Shown here: piece by piece, positions 38,088 through 47,711 of the stretch
Numbering within the stretch: the first letter of the stretch is position 1
Layout of the letters: each line of letters starts with the position of its first letter
Assembly: GCA_965250105.1 (NCBI GenBank)
Contig: OZ252290.1
Coordinates: 1,674,001-1,738,000 of the forward strand
DNA length: 64,000 nucleotides
Reading direction: 5' to 3'
Source: JBCBSK01 sp965250105
Lineage (GTDB): Bacteria > Pseudomonadota > Alphaproteobacteria > Rhizobiales > Tepidamorphaceae
Position numbers and translations under genes: made by a program
Notes under the pieces: generated by a model
What the model saw: only the letters and a program-made list of their open reading frames with translations
What the model was told of the DNA's origin: nothing
Databases searched by the model: none

Positions 38088-40852
38088 CCCGGCCAGAGCC
38101 GAAACTATCGGATCTTCTGGACGCCGACGCGCTGGCCGCCGAGTTGGCCGCGCTGCACGCCGACCACGGCGATGGCGGGGCGTTCCGCGCCCATCTCCTG
38201 GCCGTCCTCAAGGAAGTGGTGCGCGACGGCCGGTCCCGCATCGAGCGGATGCTGACCGAGGACGGCAAGGGACTTTTATGCGCCCGCCGCCTGGCGAGCC
38301 ATCAGGACCAGCTCATTCGCGCGCTGTTCAGCGTCGCGACCAGAACCCTGTGGCGGGCCACCAATCCGTCCTCGGCGGAGCGCATGTCGGTGATCGCCGT
38401 CGGTGGCTATGGCCGCGGCACGCTGGCGCCCGGCTCCGACATCGATCTTCTGTTCCTCTTGCCCTACAAGCAGACCGCCTGGGGCGAGAGCATCGTCGAA
38501 TTCATCCTCTACACACTGTGGGATCTCGGCTTCAAGGTGGGCCATGCGACGCGCACCACCGACGAATGCCTGCGGCTGGCGCAGACCGACATCACCATCA
38601 GGACGGCCATTCTGGATGCCCGGCCGATCTGCGGCGACACGGATCTGTTCGACGAGTTCACCACCCGCTTCGACCGCACCTTCGGCCCCGACACCGCGTC
38701 CGACTTCATCGCCGCCAAGCTCGAGGAGCGCGACCAGCGCCATCAGCGGTCGGGCCAGTCGCGCTATCTCGTCGAGCCGAACGTCAAGGACGGCAAGGGC
38801 GGGCAGCGCGATCTCAACACGTTGTTCTGGCTGGCGCGCTATGTCTATCGCGTCGAGACCTTCGACGCGCTGGCCGCCGAAGGCGTGTTCACGCGCGCCG
38901 AGGTGACGCTTTACCGCAAATGCGACGATTTCCTCTGGGCGGTGCGCTGCCATCTGCATTTCCTGACCGGCAAGGCCGAGGAAAGGCTGAGCTTCGATCT
39001 CCAGGTCGAGATGGCCGAGCGCCTCGGCTATCAGTCGCATCCGGGGTTGAGCGCGGTCGAGCGCTTCATGAAGCACTATTTCCTGGTCGCCAAGGATGTC
39101 GGCGATCTGACGCGCATCCTGTGCGCGGCCCTTGAGGTCGATCACCTCAAGCAAACCCCGGTCCTGTCGCGGTTCATGCAGCGCTTCCGGCGGCGCAAGC
39201 CAGGACGGCTCGACGATTCGGACGATTTCGAGATCGAGCACGAGCGGATCGGCATCGCCGACGACCGCGTCTTCGATCGCGACCCGGTCAACCTGCTGCG
39301 GCTGTTTCAGCTGGCCGACAAATACAATCTCCAGCCGCATCCGGACGCGTTGCGCGTGGTGCGCCGATCGCTCGCGCTGATCGACCGCTCGGTGCGCGAG
39401 GATGCCGACGCCAACGCGATCTTCCTCGCGCTCCTGACCTCGGGCAAGGATCCCGAACGCGTGCTCCGGCTGATGAACGAGGCCGGCGTGCTCGGCCGGT
39501 TCGTGCCGGATTTCGGCCGCGTCGTGTCGATGATGCAGTTCAACATGTATCATCACTTCACCGTCGACGAGCATCTGATCCGCGCCGTCGGCATTCTTGC
39601 CGACCTCGAACGCGGCGCGCTGGCCCAGGAACACCCGCTGGCCAGCGAACTGATCGGCCGGATCGACAATCGCCGCGTGCTCTATGTGGCCATGTTCCTG
39701 CACGACATCGCCAAGGGGCGGCCGGAGGATCATTCGATCGCCGGCGCCAAGGTCGCGCTCAAGCTGTGTCCGCGCTTCGGTCTGTCGGAAGCGGAAACCG
39801 CCGCCGTGGCCTGGCTGATCCGCGAACATCTGACGATGAGCATGACGGCGCAATCGCGCGATCTGCAGGACCCGCGCACCATCGCCGACTTCGCCGAACT
39901 GGTGCAGAGTCCGGAACGGCTGAGGCTGCTGCTGGTCCTGACCGAGGCCGACATCAGGGCGGTCGGACCGGGCGTGTTCAACGCCTGGAAACGCCAGCTC
40001 CTGGCGACGCTCTATCACGAGACGCTGCCGGTCCTGACCGGCCAGTCGGAGACCGGGTCGTCGACGGGCCGGGCGGAGACCGCCCGCCAACGCCTCGCCG
40101 AAGCGCTCGCCGACTGGCCGGACGACGAACGCCAGGCCGTGCTTGGCGTGCACCAGCCGTCCTACTGGCTGAACACCGATCTCGACCGGCAATTGCTGCA
40201 CGCCGATCTCTTGCGCGAGAGCCACCGGTCGGGCAGCGCGCTGGTGGTCAAGGCGGACCCGGCGGCGGCGCGCGGCGCGACGCTGATCTCGGTCCTGGCG
40301 CCGGACCATCCCCGGCTCCTGTCGCAGATCGCCGGCGCCTGCGCCGCCGTCGGCGGCAATATCGTCGACGCGCAGATCTTCACCACGACCGACGGCCGGG
40401 CGATCGACACGATCACGCTGCAGCGCGCCTTCGACAATGATGAAGACGAACTACGCCGCGGCGACCGCATCCGCGAGGTTCTCGACCGGACTTTCGCCGG
40501 CCAGATGTCGCTCGACAAGGCCATCGCCTCGAAGGCGCGCGGCCGCAAGCGGGCGCGGGCCTTCGACCTGACGCCGGATGTCGTTTTGTCGAACACCTGG
40601 TCCGACAGCCATACGGTGATCGAGGCCTCGGGCCTCGACCGGCCGGGACTGTTGCGCGATCTGACCACGGTTCTCGCCGAACTCGGCCTCGACATCGCCT
40701 CGGCCCGCGTCGCGACCTTCGGCGAGCGCGCGGTCGACGTCTTCTATGTCTCGGATCTCGTCGGCCAGCAGATCACCAATGCGCGGCGGCAGGCCCGCAT
40801 CAAGCGCAAGCTGACCGAGGCGCTCGTCAACGGCGTCCGCAAGGCGGCCTAA
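38084..40852 (+). CDS. glnD: Bifunctional [protein-PII] uridylyltransferase / uridylyl-removing enzyme
   Basis: GlnD senses glutamine and uridylylates or deuridylylates PII proteins, controlling nitrogen metabolism. The 922-residue protein has the nucleotidyltransferase motif GGYGRGTLAPGSDIDLLFL (about residues 107-125), the HD hydrolase motif LHDIAKGRPEDHS (His at about 540) and two C-terminal ACT domains beginning near residue 734 (SVLAPDHPRLLSQIAGA) and near residue 845 (VIEASGLDRPGLLRDLT). The start overlaps the mutS stop by four bases, so the two are translationally coupled. Confidence 0.97.
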   Translation: MTRPEPKLSDLLDADALAAELAALHADHGDGGAFRAHLLAVLKEVVRDGRSRIERMLTEDGKGLLCARRLASHQDQLIRALFSVATRTLWRATNPSSAERMSVIAVGGYGRGTLAPGSDIDLLFLLPYKQTAWGESIVEFILYTLWDLGFKVGHATRTTDECLRLAQTDITIRTAILDARPICGDTDLFDEFTTRFDRTFGPDTASDFIAAKLEERDQRHQRSGQSRYLVEPNVKDGKGGQRDLNTLFWLARYVYRVETFDALAAEGVFTRAEVTLYRKCDDFLWAVRCHLHFLTGKAEERLSFDLQVEMAERLGYQSHPGLSAVERFMKHYFLVAKDVGDLTRILCAALEVDHLKQTPVLSRFMQRFRRRKPGRLDDSDDFEIEHERIGIADDRVFDRDPVNLLRLFQLADKYNLQPHPDALRVVRRSLALIDRSVREDADANAIFLALLTSGKDPERVLRLMNEAGVLGRFVPDFGRVVSMMQFNMYHHFTVDEHLIRAVGILADLERGALAQEHPLASELIGRIDNRRVLYVAMFLHDIAKGRPEDHSIAGAKVALKLCPRFGLSEAETAAVAWLIREHLTMSMTAQSRDLQDPRTIADFAELVQSPERLRLLLVLTEADIRAVGPGVFNAWKRQLLATLYHETLPVLTGQSETGSSTGRAETARQRLAEALADWPDDERQAVLGVHQPSYWLNTDLDRQLLHADLLRESHRSGSALVVKADPAAARGATLISVLAPDHPRLLSQIAGACAAVGGNIVDAQIFTTTDGRAIDTITLQRAFDNDEDELRRGDRIREVLDRTFAGQMSLDKAIASKARGRKRARAFDLTPDVVLSNTWSDSHTVIEASGLDRPGLLRDLTTVLAELGLDIASARVATFGERAVDVFYVSDLVGQQITNARRQARIKRKLTEALVNGVRKAA

Positions 40853-40871
40853 GCGCTGCCTTGACTAAGGC

Positions 40872-42035
40872 TCACCGCACCAGCGGGCGCGAGCGGGGCA
40901 GCGGAATGTCCGGCGCCACGGGATAGCGCGGGTCGATGGCGACGCCGGCACCGACGGCGGCGGCATTGGCCGACAGGCGGCGTGGATTGGCGCGCGGCAT
41001 CGGCACCGTGGACCGCGCCGTGACCGGCAGCTGCGGCGTCTCGGCGACGCTCACATCGGGCAGCGTGACGCCGTAGCTGGCCAGTTGCGGCGGAATGGGC
41101 TGGCGCTGGGACCGCGGCCCGCAGACATAGGGGCGCATATTGGCCGGCCCCTGGGTCGTCCCGCGCAAGTCGCGCAGATTCGACGATGAGGCGAAGCCGA
41201 ACAATCCGGGCCCGCGGCGCTCGAAACCGTCGGTCAGGAGATGGGTCGCATAGTCGTGGCGCACATTGGCGTTTGGCGATCCCATGATGACCACGCCGAG
41301 ATGACGGCCATTGCGCTTGGCGGTGGCGACGATGTTGAAGCCCGACGCGCAGACGAAGCCGGTCTTGAGCCCGTCGGCGCCGGGATAGCGACCGAGCAGC
41401 GTATTGTGCGAACGCAAACGGCTGCCGGCGGCAGTCACCGAGCGCATCTCGAACATATAGTCGAATTCGGGAAACTGACTGAAGATCGCGCTGGTCAGAA
41501 GCGCCATGTCGCGCGCCGTCGTCACCTGCTGAAGGTCATGCAGCCCATGGGCGTTGGCGAACCGCGTGCTCGTCATCCCGAGCCGGCGCGCCTCTTCGTT
41601 CATCAGCGCGACGAAGGCGGGCTCGCTGCCAGCAATGCCTTCGGCGACAGCCACCGAGATATCATTGGCGGATTTGACCATCAGAACCTGCAGGGCAAGC
41701 CCGAGTTGGATCGACTGACCGACGGGCAGGCCGATCTTGCTCGGCGGCTTGGCCGCGGCATTGGCCGACACGACCATCGGCGTGTCGAGCCTGACACGCC
41801 CCGCCCGGATCGCGCGCAGCGCCACATAGGTGGTCATGATCTTGGTGAGCGAGGCCGGATGCCACAAACGCGTGGCTTCATGCTCGTGCAGCACCTCGCC
41901 GGTCCGCACATCGAACAAAAGCGCCGGCGCGGCGCGGGTTTCCTGGGCCATGCCCATGACGAGGCACAAGGCCAGGCCGAGCGCGCCCAGCCGGCCGATC
42001 AACATGCCAGACAAGCGCGCGCGGCGTGATCGCAT
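40872..42035 (-). CDS. D-alanyl-D-alanine carboxypeptidase (PBP5/DacF-like)
   Basis: This periplasmic serine D,D-carboxypeptidase removes the terminal D-Ala of peptidoglycan pentapeptides. The start at 42035 gives a signal peptide with cleavage near ETRA-AP (about residue 35) and is preceded by a GGGGGA ribosome-binding site; the ORF extending to 42170 is rejected. The catalytic triad motifs are S62-LTK, S122-AN and K224-TG. The C-terminus (about residues 300-387) is not the usual PBP5 beta domain but a Pro/Arg-rich, low-complexity tail that contains PYVCGP. How it is attached to the membrane is unclear. Confidence 0.92.
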   Translation of the reverse strand: MRSRRARLSGMLIGRLGALGLALCLVMGMAQETRAAPALLFDVRTGEVLHEHEATRLWHPASLTKIMTTYVALRAIRAGRVRLDTPMVVSANAAAKPPSKIGLPVGQSIQLGLALQVLMVKSANDISVAVAEGIAGSEPAFVALMNEEARRLGMTSTRFANAHGLHDLQQVTTARDMALLTSAIFSQFPEFDYMFEMRSVTAAGSRLRSHNTLLGRYPGADGLKTGFVCASGFNIVATAKRNGRHLGVVIMGSPNANVRHDYATHLLTDGFERRGPGLFGFASSSNLRDLRGTTQGPANMRPYVCGPRSQRQPIPPQLASYGVTLPDVSVAETPQLPVTARSTVPMPRANPRRLSANAAAVGAGVAIDPRYPVAPDIPLPRSRPLVR

Positions 42036-42231
42036 GTCCGTCCCCCAAAATGCGGATCCGTCCGCAAAGCCCAGAGCCCTAGGATCCATCCAAGATCTTG
42101 TGATGACACGCCATGTCGTGACGCTGCCGGGCCTTTGCAACCCGCGATCGCGACACTGTGTCGGGTTCACGGACCGGATGCAAGATCGGACCGGACAGCC
42201 CGCCGCACCGGTCCTTCGGGCATGCAGCCTA

Positions 42232-43962
42232 TCAGGCGGCCAGCGATTCGTCGAAGATGTTGGCGCTGAACGAGCCGTCCATCTGGCGCGCCAGCTTGAG
42301 ATCGGCCAGGAGGGCGAAGCGCAGTTCGTTCGGCTCGCCGGGTTCGCTGATGGCGTTGATCAGCATGCCGCCCTCGCGGCTCGCCAGCGCGCTGAGGGCC
42401 GCGGTCTGCATTTCGATATCGGCGGCGCGGCTCTGTTTCGCGGTCTTGCCCGACAGGCCGGGCTTGGCCAGTTCGCGGATCCGGAACCCGGCCCTTTCCT
42501 CGCCCCAGAACCCGCCGAGGACTTCGACGAGCGGCTGCGGGTCCTGGCTGCGCGCGCGCACCATGGTCAGCGCGATGGTGAACAGCTTCTCGACCTCGGT
42601 CGTGTGCACCAGGACCGGCGGCAGCCGTTCATGGGTCATGCGCCCGCCCTCGATCTTGCCGGCTTCGGCCGCTTCCCGCAGCCATTTGGTCACGATGATA
42701 TCGGGCCTGACCGACAGGCGCGGTCTCGCGCCGTCGGCGGCACCGTCATCGGTGCTGCGTTCCAGCGCCAACAGGAGCGTGGCCGCCTCGAGCCTCTCTT
42801 CGAGACTTTCGACGGTCCGCGCGCCGCCGGAAACGACTTCCTCGGCCGATTTGCGCATGGCCCGCTCGCGCCGCATCTCGGCGACGAAGGTCTGCACATT
42901 GACCATCATCAGAAAATAGCGCGACAGCGTGCCGTCGGCCCGCAACACCCGGTCGCCGCCCGACAGGCAGGGGATCTTGTCGCCGCCGACAATGGCCTCG
43001 GCCGGCCCGAAGAACCGGCCGCGCGCGATCAGGTCGGTCGCCGGGCGCGGCTTGCCCTGAACCATGATGAAGCCGGCATCTTCCTGCAGCGCCAGCTCTT
43101 CCACGCTCGACGCCTTGAACATGCGCAAGGCGGCCGCATTGGCGAAGACGAGATGGCCGTCGCCGGAAAAGGTCAACAGCGCGCCGGGAGATTGCTCGTT
43201 GATGGCGTAGGCCGTCGCGAGATCCTCGACATAGGTCGTCGCGACGAGGAACAGGAGTTCATCGAGCATGCAGCCAAGCGCGCCGATCTCGTCGCGGGCA
43301 TCGAGCTTGGCGACGTGCTGGTCTGCCCGTTCCGGCGCCTTCAGCGCGTGTTCCACCGCCTCGGTGATGCGGCGCGTTCGGCGCAGGACCATCGCGGCGA
43401 CGAGCGCCACGACCAGAAGCGCGATGCCGAGCGCCACCGCGACGGCGGCGATGATGCTGTGGACGAATTCGCGGATCAGAGTGGCCCAGGCCTCGGACGA
43501 ATCGAGCCGCAGCAGCAAGCCGTAGCTCAGGCCGGTCTCGCTCGGCTTGACGAAGGTTTCGAAGGCCGCGCCGTCCTCGTCGAGCGCCCAGCGCGTCCCG
43601 CCGCGCGTCGCGGTGCGCCAGTCGAGCCAGGGCGTCTCGCCGAACCGGCCGGCCTCCTCGCCGATGGAGTTGACGTAGATGCCACCCGCGACATCGGTGA
43701 TGGCGCTGATGTTTTCGCCGAACCGCACCAGGCGGTCGATATCGGGAAAGGCGGTGACATCGACCGCGCTCCGCACATAGGTCACGGCGCGCTCGTGCAG
43801 GTCGCGCTCGAAGGCGGCGCGCTTCTGCATGAACACGAAACCGGCGATCGACAGGTCGATGACGAGCGCGACCAGCAGCACCAGAAGCCCGATGCGCCGG
43901 CAGATCGGGCTCTTGAACACGGACAGGATTTCGATCGCGACAGGCGATTTCCAGATTTTCAT
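42232..43962 (-). CDS. Membrane sensor protein with HAMP- and PAS-like regions, no evident kinase core
   Basis: The 576-residue protein has two membrane helices (about residues 25-47 and 168-192) flanking a periplasmic domain of about 120 residues. After the second helix comes a HAMP-like segment (RRTRRITEAVEHAL) and a PAS-like region (about 250-345, with GHLVFANAAALRMF). The remaining 230 residues have no HisKA H-box and no N/G boxes of a HATPase, and no GGDEF, EAL or chemoreceptor motif was found. It could be a degenerate sensor or carry an unrecognised output. The gene is alone in its orientation between dac and HxlR-operon genes. Membrane topology is confident; function is not. Confidence 0.8.
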   Translation of the reverse strand: MKIWKSPVAIEILSVFKSPICRRIGLLVLLVALVIDLSIAGFVFMQKRAAFERDLHERAVTYVRSAVDVTAFPDIDRLVRFGENISAITDVAGGIYVNSIGEEAGRFGETPWLDWRTATRGGTRWALDEDGAAFETFVKPSETGLSYGLLLRLDSSEAWATLIREFVHSIIAAVAVALGIALLVVALVAAMVLRRTRRITEAVEHALKAPERADQHVAKLDARDEIGALGCMLDELLFLVATTYVEDLATAYAINEQSPGALLTFSGDGHLVFANAAALRMFKASSVEELALQEDAGFIMVQGKPRPATDLIARGRFFGPAEAIVGGDKIPCLSGGDRVLRADGTLSRYFLMMVNVQTFVAEMRRERAMRKSAEEVVSGGARTVESLEERLEAATLLLALERSTDDGAADGARPRLSVRPDIIVTKWLREAAEAGKIEGGRMTHERLPPVLVHTTEVEKLFTIALTMVRARSQDPQPLVEVLGGFWGEERAGFRIRELAKPGLSGKTAKQSRAADIEMQTAALSALASREGGMLINAISEPGEPNELRFALLADLKLARQMDGSFSANIFDESLAA

Positions 43963-44052
43963 GGGCCGTCGGCGCAGCGGTCTATCGACATCGGTGCCGG
44001 CCAGTATGCGATTGAACGCTTTCCTTGCGGTAAATGCGGCGTGAGACGTGGC

Positions 44053-44424
44053 TCAGGACCCGCCCTTTTCGCCGCGCTTCAGCAATACCGTCTTCAGATG
44101 CCGCTCGTTTTCGATCGCCCAGGCGCACAGCATCGCGACCGGTTCATGCAGACGCCTGCCGAGCGCCGTCAGGCTGTATTCGGTCTTGGGCGGGACGACG
44201 GCATAGACCTTGCGGTCGATAAGGCCGTCGCTTTCGAGGCGGCGCAGAACCTGGATCAGCATCTTCTTGGAGATATCGGGGATCTGGTGCTGGAGTTCGG
44301 AAAAGCGCCGCGTGCCGCCGGACAGGCAATACAGGATGATCGGCGTCCACTTATCGGCGATCAGGTCGAGAAGCTGGCGCGCCGGGTAGCGCTGATCGTA
44401 AATCGGGGGAGTTACCTTGGTCAC
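44053..44424 (-). CDS. HxlR-family transcriptional regulator
   Basis: The 123-residue winged-helix regulator has the HxlR signature LIADKWTPIILYCLSGGTRR (about residues 21-40), the recognition helix region SKKMLIQVLRRLESDGLI (about 52-69) and the wing VPPKTEYSLTALG (about 77-89). HxlR proteins often respond to electrophiles, quinones or thiol stress. This one has only two cysteines, in LYCLSG (about residue 33) and in MLCAW (about residue 100). It is the last gene of a leftward four-gene operon with redox enzymes, and a perfect AGTTACC/GGTAACT dyad upstream of the first gene is its likely operator. Confidence 0.9.
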   Translation of the reverse strand: MTKVTPPIYDQRYPARQLLDLIADKWTPIILYCLSGGTRRFSELQHQIPDISKKMLIQVLRRLESDGLIDRKVYAVVPPKTEYSLTALGRRLHEPVAMLCAWAIENERHLKTVLLKRGEKGGS

Positions 44425-44483
44425 GGACCGGAGCTTAGGGCGCGCGACGCCCCTCAGGCAAGCGAGAGGCCGCTGGCGCCGGA

Positions 44484-45782
44484 TCAGCCCTGCCCATGCG
44501 CCTCGTCGAGATAGCGGTGGACGAAGGACACCGCCATCGCGCCTTCGCCGACGGCCGACGCCACACGCTTGATCGAGCCATGCCGGACATCGCCGACGGC
44601 GAACGAACCGGGCACGCTGGTTTCGAGGAAATAGGGCTGCCGTTCGAGCGGCCAGCAGGCCGGCGGGCGGCCCCGATCGAGCAGATCGGGGCCCGTTACC
44701 AGATAGCCAGCCCGGTCGCGGACGATGTCGGTGTCCTTCGCCCAGTCCGTGTTCGGCGCGCCACCGATGCAGACGAAAAGGCGTTTTGTGGGCAGCGTCT
44801 CTTCGATACCGGCCGCCGGATCGCCCGGGCCCCGCGACGTCAGACGAACCGCTTCCAGGCTGTCCTCACCGTCGAGGCCACTGACTTCCACATTGTAGAG
44901 CACCTCGACATTGGCGCGTTCATGGATGCGGTCGATCAGATAGGATGACAGCGACTCCGCGAGCGAGGCGCCGCGCACCAGCATGGTCACCTTCCGGGCG
45001 TGATCGGCGAAATGCATCACCGCCTGACCCGCGGAATTACCGCCACCGACGACATAGACGTTCTCGTTGAGGCAATAGGGCGCCTCCGCCGCGCCGGCGC
45101 CGTAGAACAGGCCGGCACCGAGGAAGCGGTCCTCGTCGTCGACGCCGAGCCGCCTGTATTCAACGCCTGTGGCGCAGATATTCGACTTCGCCACCATGCG
45201 CGATCCGTCCGCCATATGCACATGGATGCGGTTGTCGCGGAACGTCGCCTCGACGCCTTCGCCCATCATGATGAGTTCGGCGCCGAACTTCACGGCCTGC
45301 TGGCGCGCCCGCTCGGCGAGCGCCGCACCGCCGATGCCCTGGGGGAAGCCCATATAGTTCTCGATCAGCGAACTGGTTCCCGCCTGCCCGCCGACGGCAT
45401 GACGCTCGATCAAAACCGTGCGCAGGCCTTCCGACGCGGCATAGACCGCCGCCGACAGCCCGGCCGGTCCGGCGCCATAGATCGACAGGTCATATTCCTT
45501 GTAGCGCGGCGTCGTGACCCAGCCGAGCCGGTCGGCGATCTCGCGCAAGCGCGGGCCGAACAGGCGCTCGCCGCCGGGAAACTCGACGACCGGAAACCGC
45601 AGCGCCTCGAAATCGCCGAGGCCGAGTTCGGCCCGGCAATCCTCCTCGCAGGTCAGGTCGATCCAGTCGAACGCGACGACGGTGCGCGTCAGGAAGTCGC
45701 GCACGTCATAGCCTTCGGTCGACCCGGCCCGGCCATAGACCTTGATGTCGCCATGGCCTTCCGGCCGGTTCTCGACGCGCAT
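44484..45782 (-). CDS. Thioredoxin-reductase-like flavoprotein lacking the redox CxxC, with degenerate glutaredoxin-like N-terminus
   Basis: The 432-residue protein begins with about 85 residues resembling a glutaredoxin-like fold (KVYGRAGSTEGYDVRDFL), in which the CxxC site is replaced by GSTE. A TrxR-like part follows: FAD-binding GAGPAGLS (about residues 103-110), the VGGQAGTSSLIENYMGFPQG segment, NADPH-binding VGGGNSAG and the C-terminal FAD motif GDVRHGSIKRVASAVGEGA. The TrxR CAxC pair is missing; the equivalent region reads CATGVEYRRLG with only one Cys. It is therefore probably an NAD(P)H-dependent FAD oxidoreductase of the Bdr/ferredoxin-NADP-reductase-like group acting on another partner. 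It is expressed with FrnE-like and monooxygenase genes. Confidence 0.85.
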   Translation of the reverse strand: MRVENRPEGHGDIKVYGRAGSTEGYDVRDFLTRTVVAFDWIDLTCEEDCRAELGLGDFEALRFPVVEFPGGERLFGPRLREIADRLGWVTTPRYKEYDLSIYGAGPAGLSAAVYAASEGLRTVLIERHAVGGQAGTSSLIENYMGFPQGIGGAALAERARQQAVKFGAELIMMGEGVEATFRDNRIHVHMADGSRMVAKSNICATGVEYRRLGVDDEDRFLGAGLFYGAGAAEAPYCLNENVYVVGGGNSAGQAVMHFADHARKVTMLVRGASLAESLSSYLIDRIHERANVEVLYNVEVSGLDGEDSLEAVRLTSRGPGDPAAGIEETLPTKRLFVCIGGAPNTDWAKDTDIVRDRAGYLVTGPDLLDRGRPPACWPLERQPYFLETSVPGSFAVGDVRHGSIKRVASAVGEGAMAVSFVHRYLDEAHGQG

Positions 45783-45816
45783 CGTTCCCGCTGTCCTCTC
45801 TTCTCCGACCGTCCGC

Positions 45817-46959
45817 TCAGATCGCCTGCCGCTGCCGCGAGCGCTCGCCGAGCATCACGCCGTAATCGACCAACTGGCGGCCGAAAGCCGTCTGCTGGCG
45901 CTCCCAGGTGGCCAGGCCGCGATCAATGTCGCCATCCGCCCCGCGCAGCGCCCGCACCAGCGCCATCGCGTCCGCCGCCGCCTTGGCGGCCGCGGCCGCG
46001 GTATGTGGCCGGACGACGAAGGCCGCATCGCCGATCAGGCAGGCGCGGCCGAACACCATCCCCGGCGGCGCCACATCGATGATCGACTGGATGAAGGGGT
46101 CGGCCGTCGCGCGCACCAGCCTCTCGAAGGAGGCCGTCAGCCTGCCGGTTCGCGCCGACAGGAAGTTCCGGGCGGCGACACCGATCTCGCCCTGCGGCAC
46201 CGAGACGTCCAGCCGCCGGCCCGTCCTGTCAGTGAACAGCGCATCCAGCACCGCGCCGTCCTCGACCGGTGTATACCAGACCCAGTTGAGGCGCCGACCG
46301 CCGCGCTCGGTCGCCAGGCCCGGACCCGGAATGAGATAGCACAAGGCATGTCCGCCCCCGGCCGTCTGGCAGAAGCTGAACGTGTCGTCGAAATGATCGA
46401 CGAGATCGCCGTCGAGCGCGGCTTCGTCGACCACGCCGCGCCAGGCGATATAGCCGGCATAGCGGGTGATCGTATCCGGCGCGAGATGCCGGCGAAAGCG
46501 CGACCGGATACCGTCGGCGGCGATCAGAAGGTCGGCCCGCATCGACGCGCCGCCTATGTCTAGGCCGACGCCGTCGCCCGAGCGGGTCGTCAATGCCAGC
46601 GTGCGGTCGAGATGGTAGCGGTCATCGGGGAAGACCGAGCGCAGCGATGCGTGGATCGCCTCCCAGGAGGTGAAGCGTTGCGGCATGACCGCCACGTCCT
46701 CCTGTCCCGTCGACGCCTCGACCGTGCGGCGTATCCGGCAGCGCGTTGTCGCCAGCGGCTCGGCGTCGACCGAGGCCAGAAGACCGAGCAGTTCCGGCTG
46801 GACGACGATTCCGGCGCCCCGGCTCGACAGCCTCTGCGCCGACCGTTCGAAGACATGCACGTCGAAGCCGGCCGACAGAAGCGCATTGCCGGCGCACAGC
46901 CCGGCGATCGATCCGCCGGCGACCGCGATCTCCACGCCGTCGGGAAGCGGCCTAGACAT
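45817..46959 (-). CDS. FAD-dependent monooxygenase (aromatic/heteroaromatic hydroxylase type)
   Basis: The 380-residue class A flavoprotein monooxygenase has the dinucleotide motif VAGGSIAGLCAGNAL (about residues 12-26, a GGSxAG variant), the DG motif ADLLIAADGIRSRFR (about 144-158) and the GD motif CLIGDAAFVVRPHTAAAAAK (about 297-316). The GGSIAG/RPHTAAG-type sequences resemble 2,6-dihydroxypyridine 3-hydroxylase-like proteins. The start at 46959 overlaps the preceding gene's stop by eight bases. The substrate is unknown; the HxlR-regulated operon suggests a response to a quinone or aromatic inducer (inference). Confidence 0.88.
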   Translation of the reverse strand: MSRPLPDGVEIAVAGGSIAGLCAGNALLSAGFDVHVFERSAQRLSSRGAGIVVQPELLGLLASVDAEPLATTRCRIRRTVEASTGQEDVAVMPQRFTSWEAIHASLRSVFPDDRYHLDRTLALTTRSGDGVGLDIGGASMRADLLIAADGIRSRFRRHLAPDTITRYAGYIAWRGVVDEAALDGDLVDHFDDTFSFCQTAGGGHALCYLIPGPGLATERGGRRLNWVWYTPVEDGAVLDALFTDRTGRRLDVSVPQGEIGVAARNFLSARTGRLTASFERLVRATADPFIQSIIDVAPPGMVFGRACLIGDAAFVVRPHTAAAAAKAAADAMALVRALRGADGDIDRGLATWERQQTAFGRQLVDYGVMLGERSRQRQAI

Positions 46960-47638
46960 GCGCCATGGCCTTGCCCGAGGCGATGACATCCCCATGCGCC
47001 GCCGCATCGCGCAAGGCGCGCTCGATGAGATCGGGTCGGCGGGCGCCCGAGAACAGCATGTAGCGGTTGAGAAGAACCGTCGGCACGCCATTGATCCCCG
47101 ACCGGGCGAAGGCATGCGCCTCGGCCTTGACGTCGGCGCGCAGGGTCTCGTCGGCCAGCGCCTGGTCGACCATCGCGGCGTCGAGACCGGTCTCGGCCCC
47201 GATCGCCGTCAGCACCGCCGGGTCGCCGATATCGCGACCGTCGGTGAAGTAGGCCTTGAACAGAGCTTCGACGATGTCGTCCTGCCGGCCGGCCGCGCCC
47301 GCCAGGCGGATGAGAACATGGCTCGCCAACGTGTTCGGCGTCTTGTCCATGCGGTCGTGATGGAAAGCGAGCCCGTCGGGCGCGGACGCGGCCACCACCT
47401 GGGCATCCAGCTCGCGCGACTTCTCCCAACTGCCGAATTTGGCCGACCGGTAGGTCTTCCGGTCGAGCCCCTCGCGCGGCATGTCCGGGTTCAGCTCAAA
47501 GGGCCGCCAGCGGATGTCGACGGCGAGGTCGTCGCCGATCGCCGCGAGCGCGGTGTCGAGCCGGCGCTTGCCGACATAGCACCAGGGACAGATCGTGTCC
47601 GACACGATTTCGAGCAGGAATCTGGTCTCGGTTTCCAT
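46952..47638 (-). CDS. DsbA-family oxidoreductase, FrnE-like
   Basis: The 228-residue thioredoxin-fold protein has the active site CPWC (C17, C20) in DTICPWCYVGKRRLD, the helical insertion of FrnE/2-hydroxychromene-2-carboxylate isomerase-type proteins, and the cis-Pro loop GVPTVLL (about residues 194-200). There is no signal peptide, so it acts in the cytoplasm as a disulfide isomerase or related thiol enzyme. The start METETRF (47638) was chosen; a 15-residue upstream extension is possible. It is the first gene of the operon; the divergent chemoreceptor gene lies 257 bases away. Confidence 0.88.
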   Translation of the reverse strand: METETRFLLEIVSDTICPWCYVGKRRLDTALAAIGDDLAVDIRWRPFELNPDMPREGLDRKTYRSAKFGSWEKSRELDAQVVAASAPDGLAFHHDRMDKTPNTLASHVLIRLAGAAGRQDDIVEALFKAYFTDGRDIGDPAVLTAIGAETGLDAAMVDQALADETLRADVKAEAHAFARSGINGVPTVLLNRYMLFSGARRPDLIERALRDAAAHGDVIASGKAMAHV

Positions 47639-47711
47639 GGCGGTCCCTTCGGCGACGGCGGCGTCATGTCGGCCACCGGGCATATAGCCTATTGGTAACC
47701 ATATAACTAGT

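Noticed and set aside
41830..44514. 894-codon open frame on the plus strand
   Set aside because: Runs antisense through the sensor gene, the HxlR gene and the start of dac; no domain visible.
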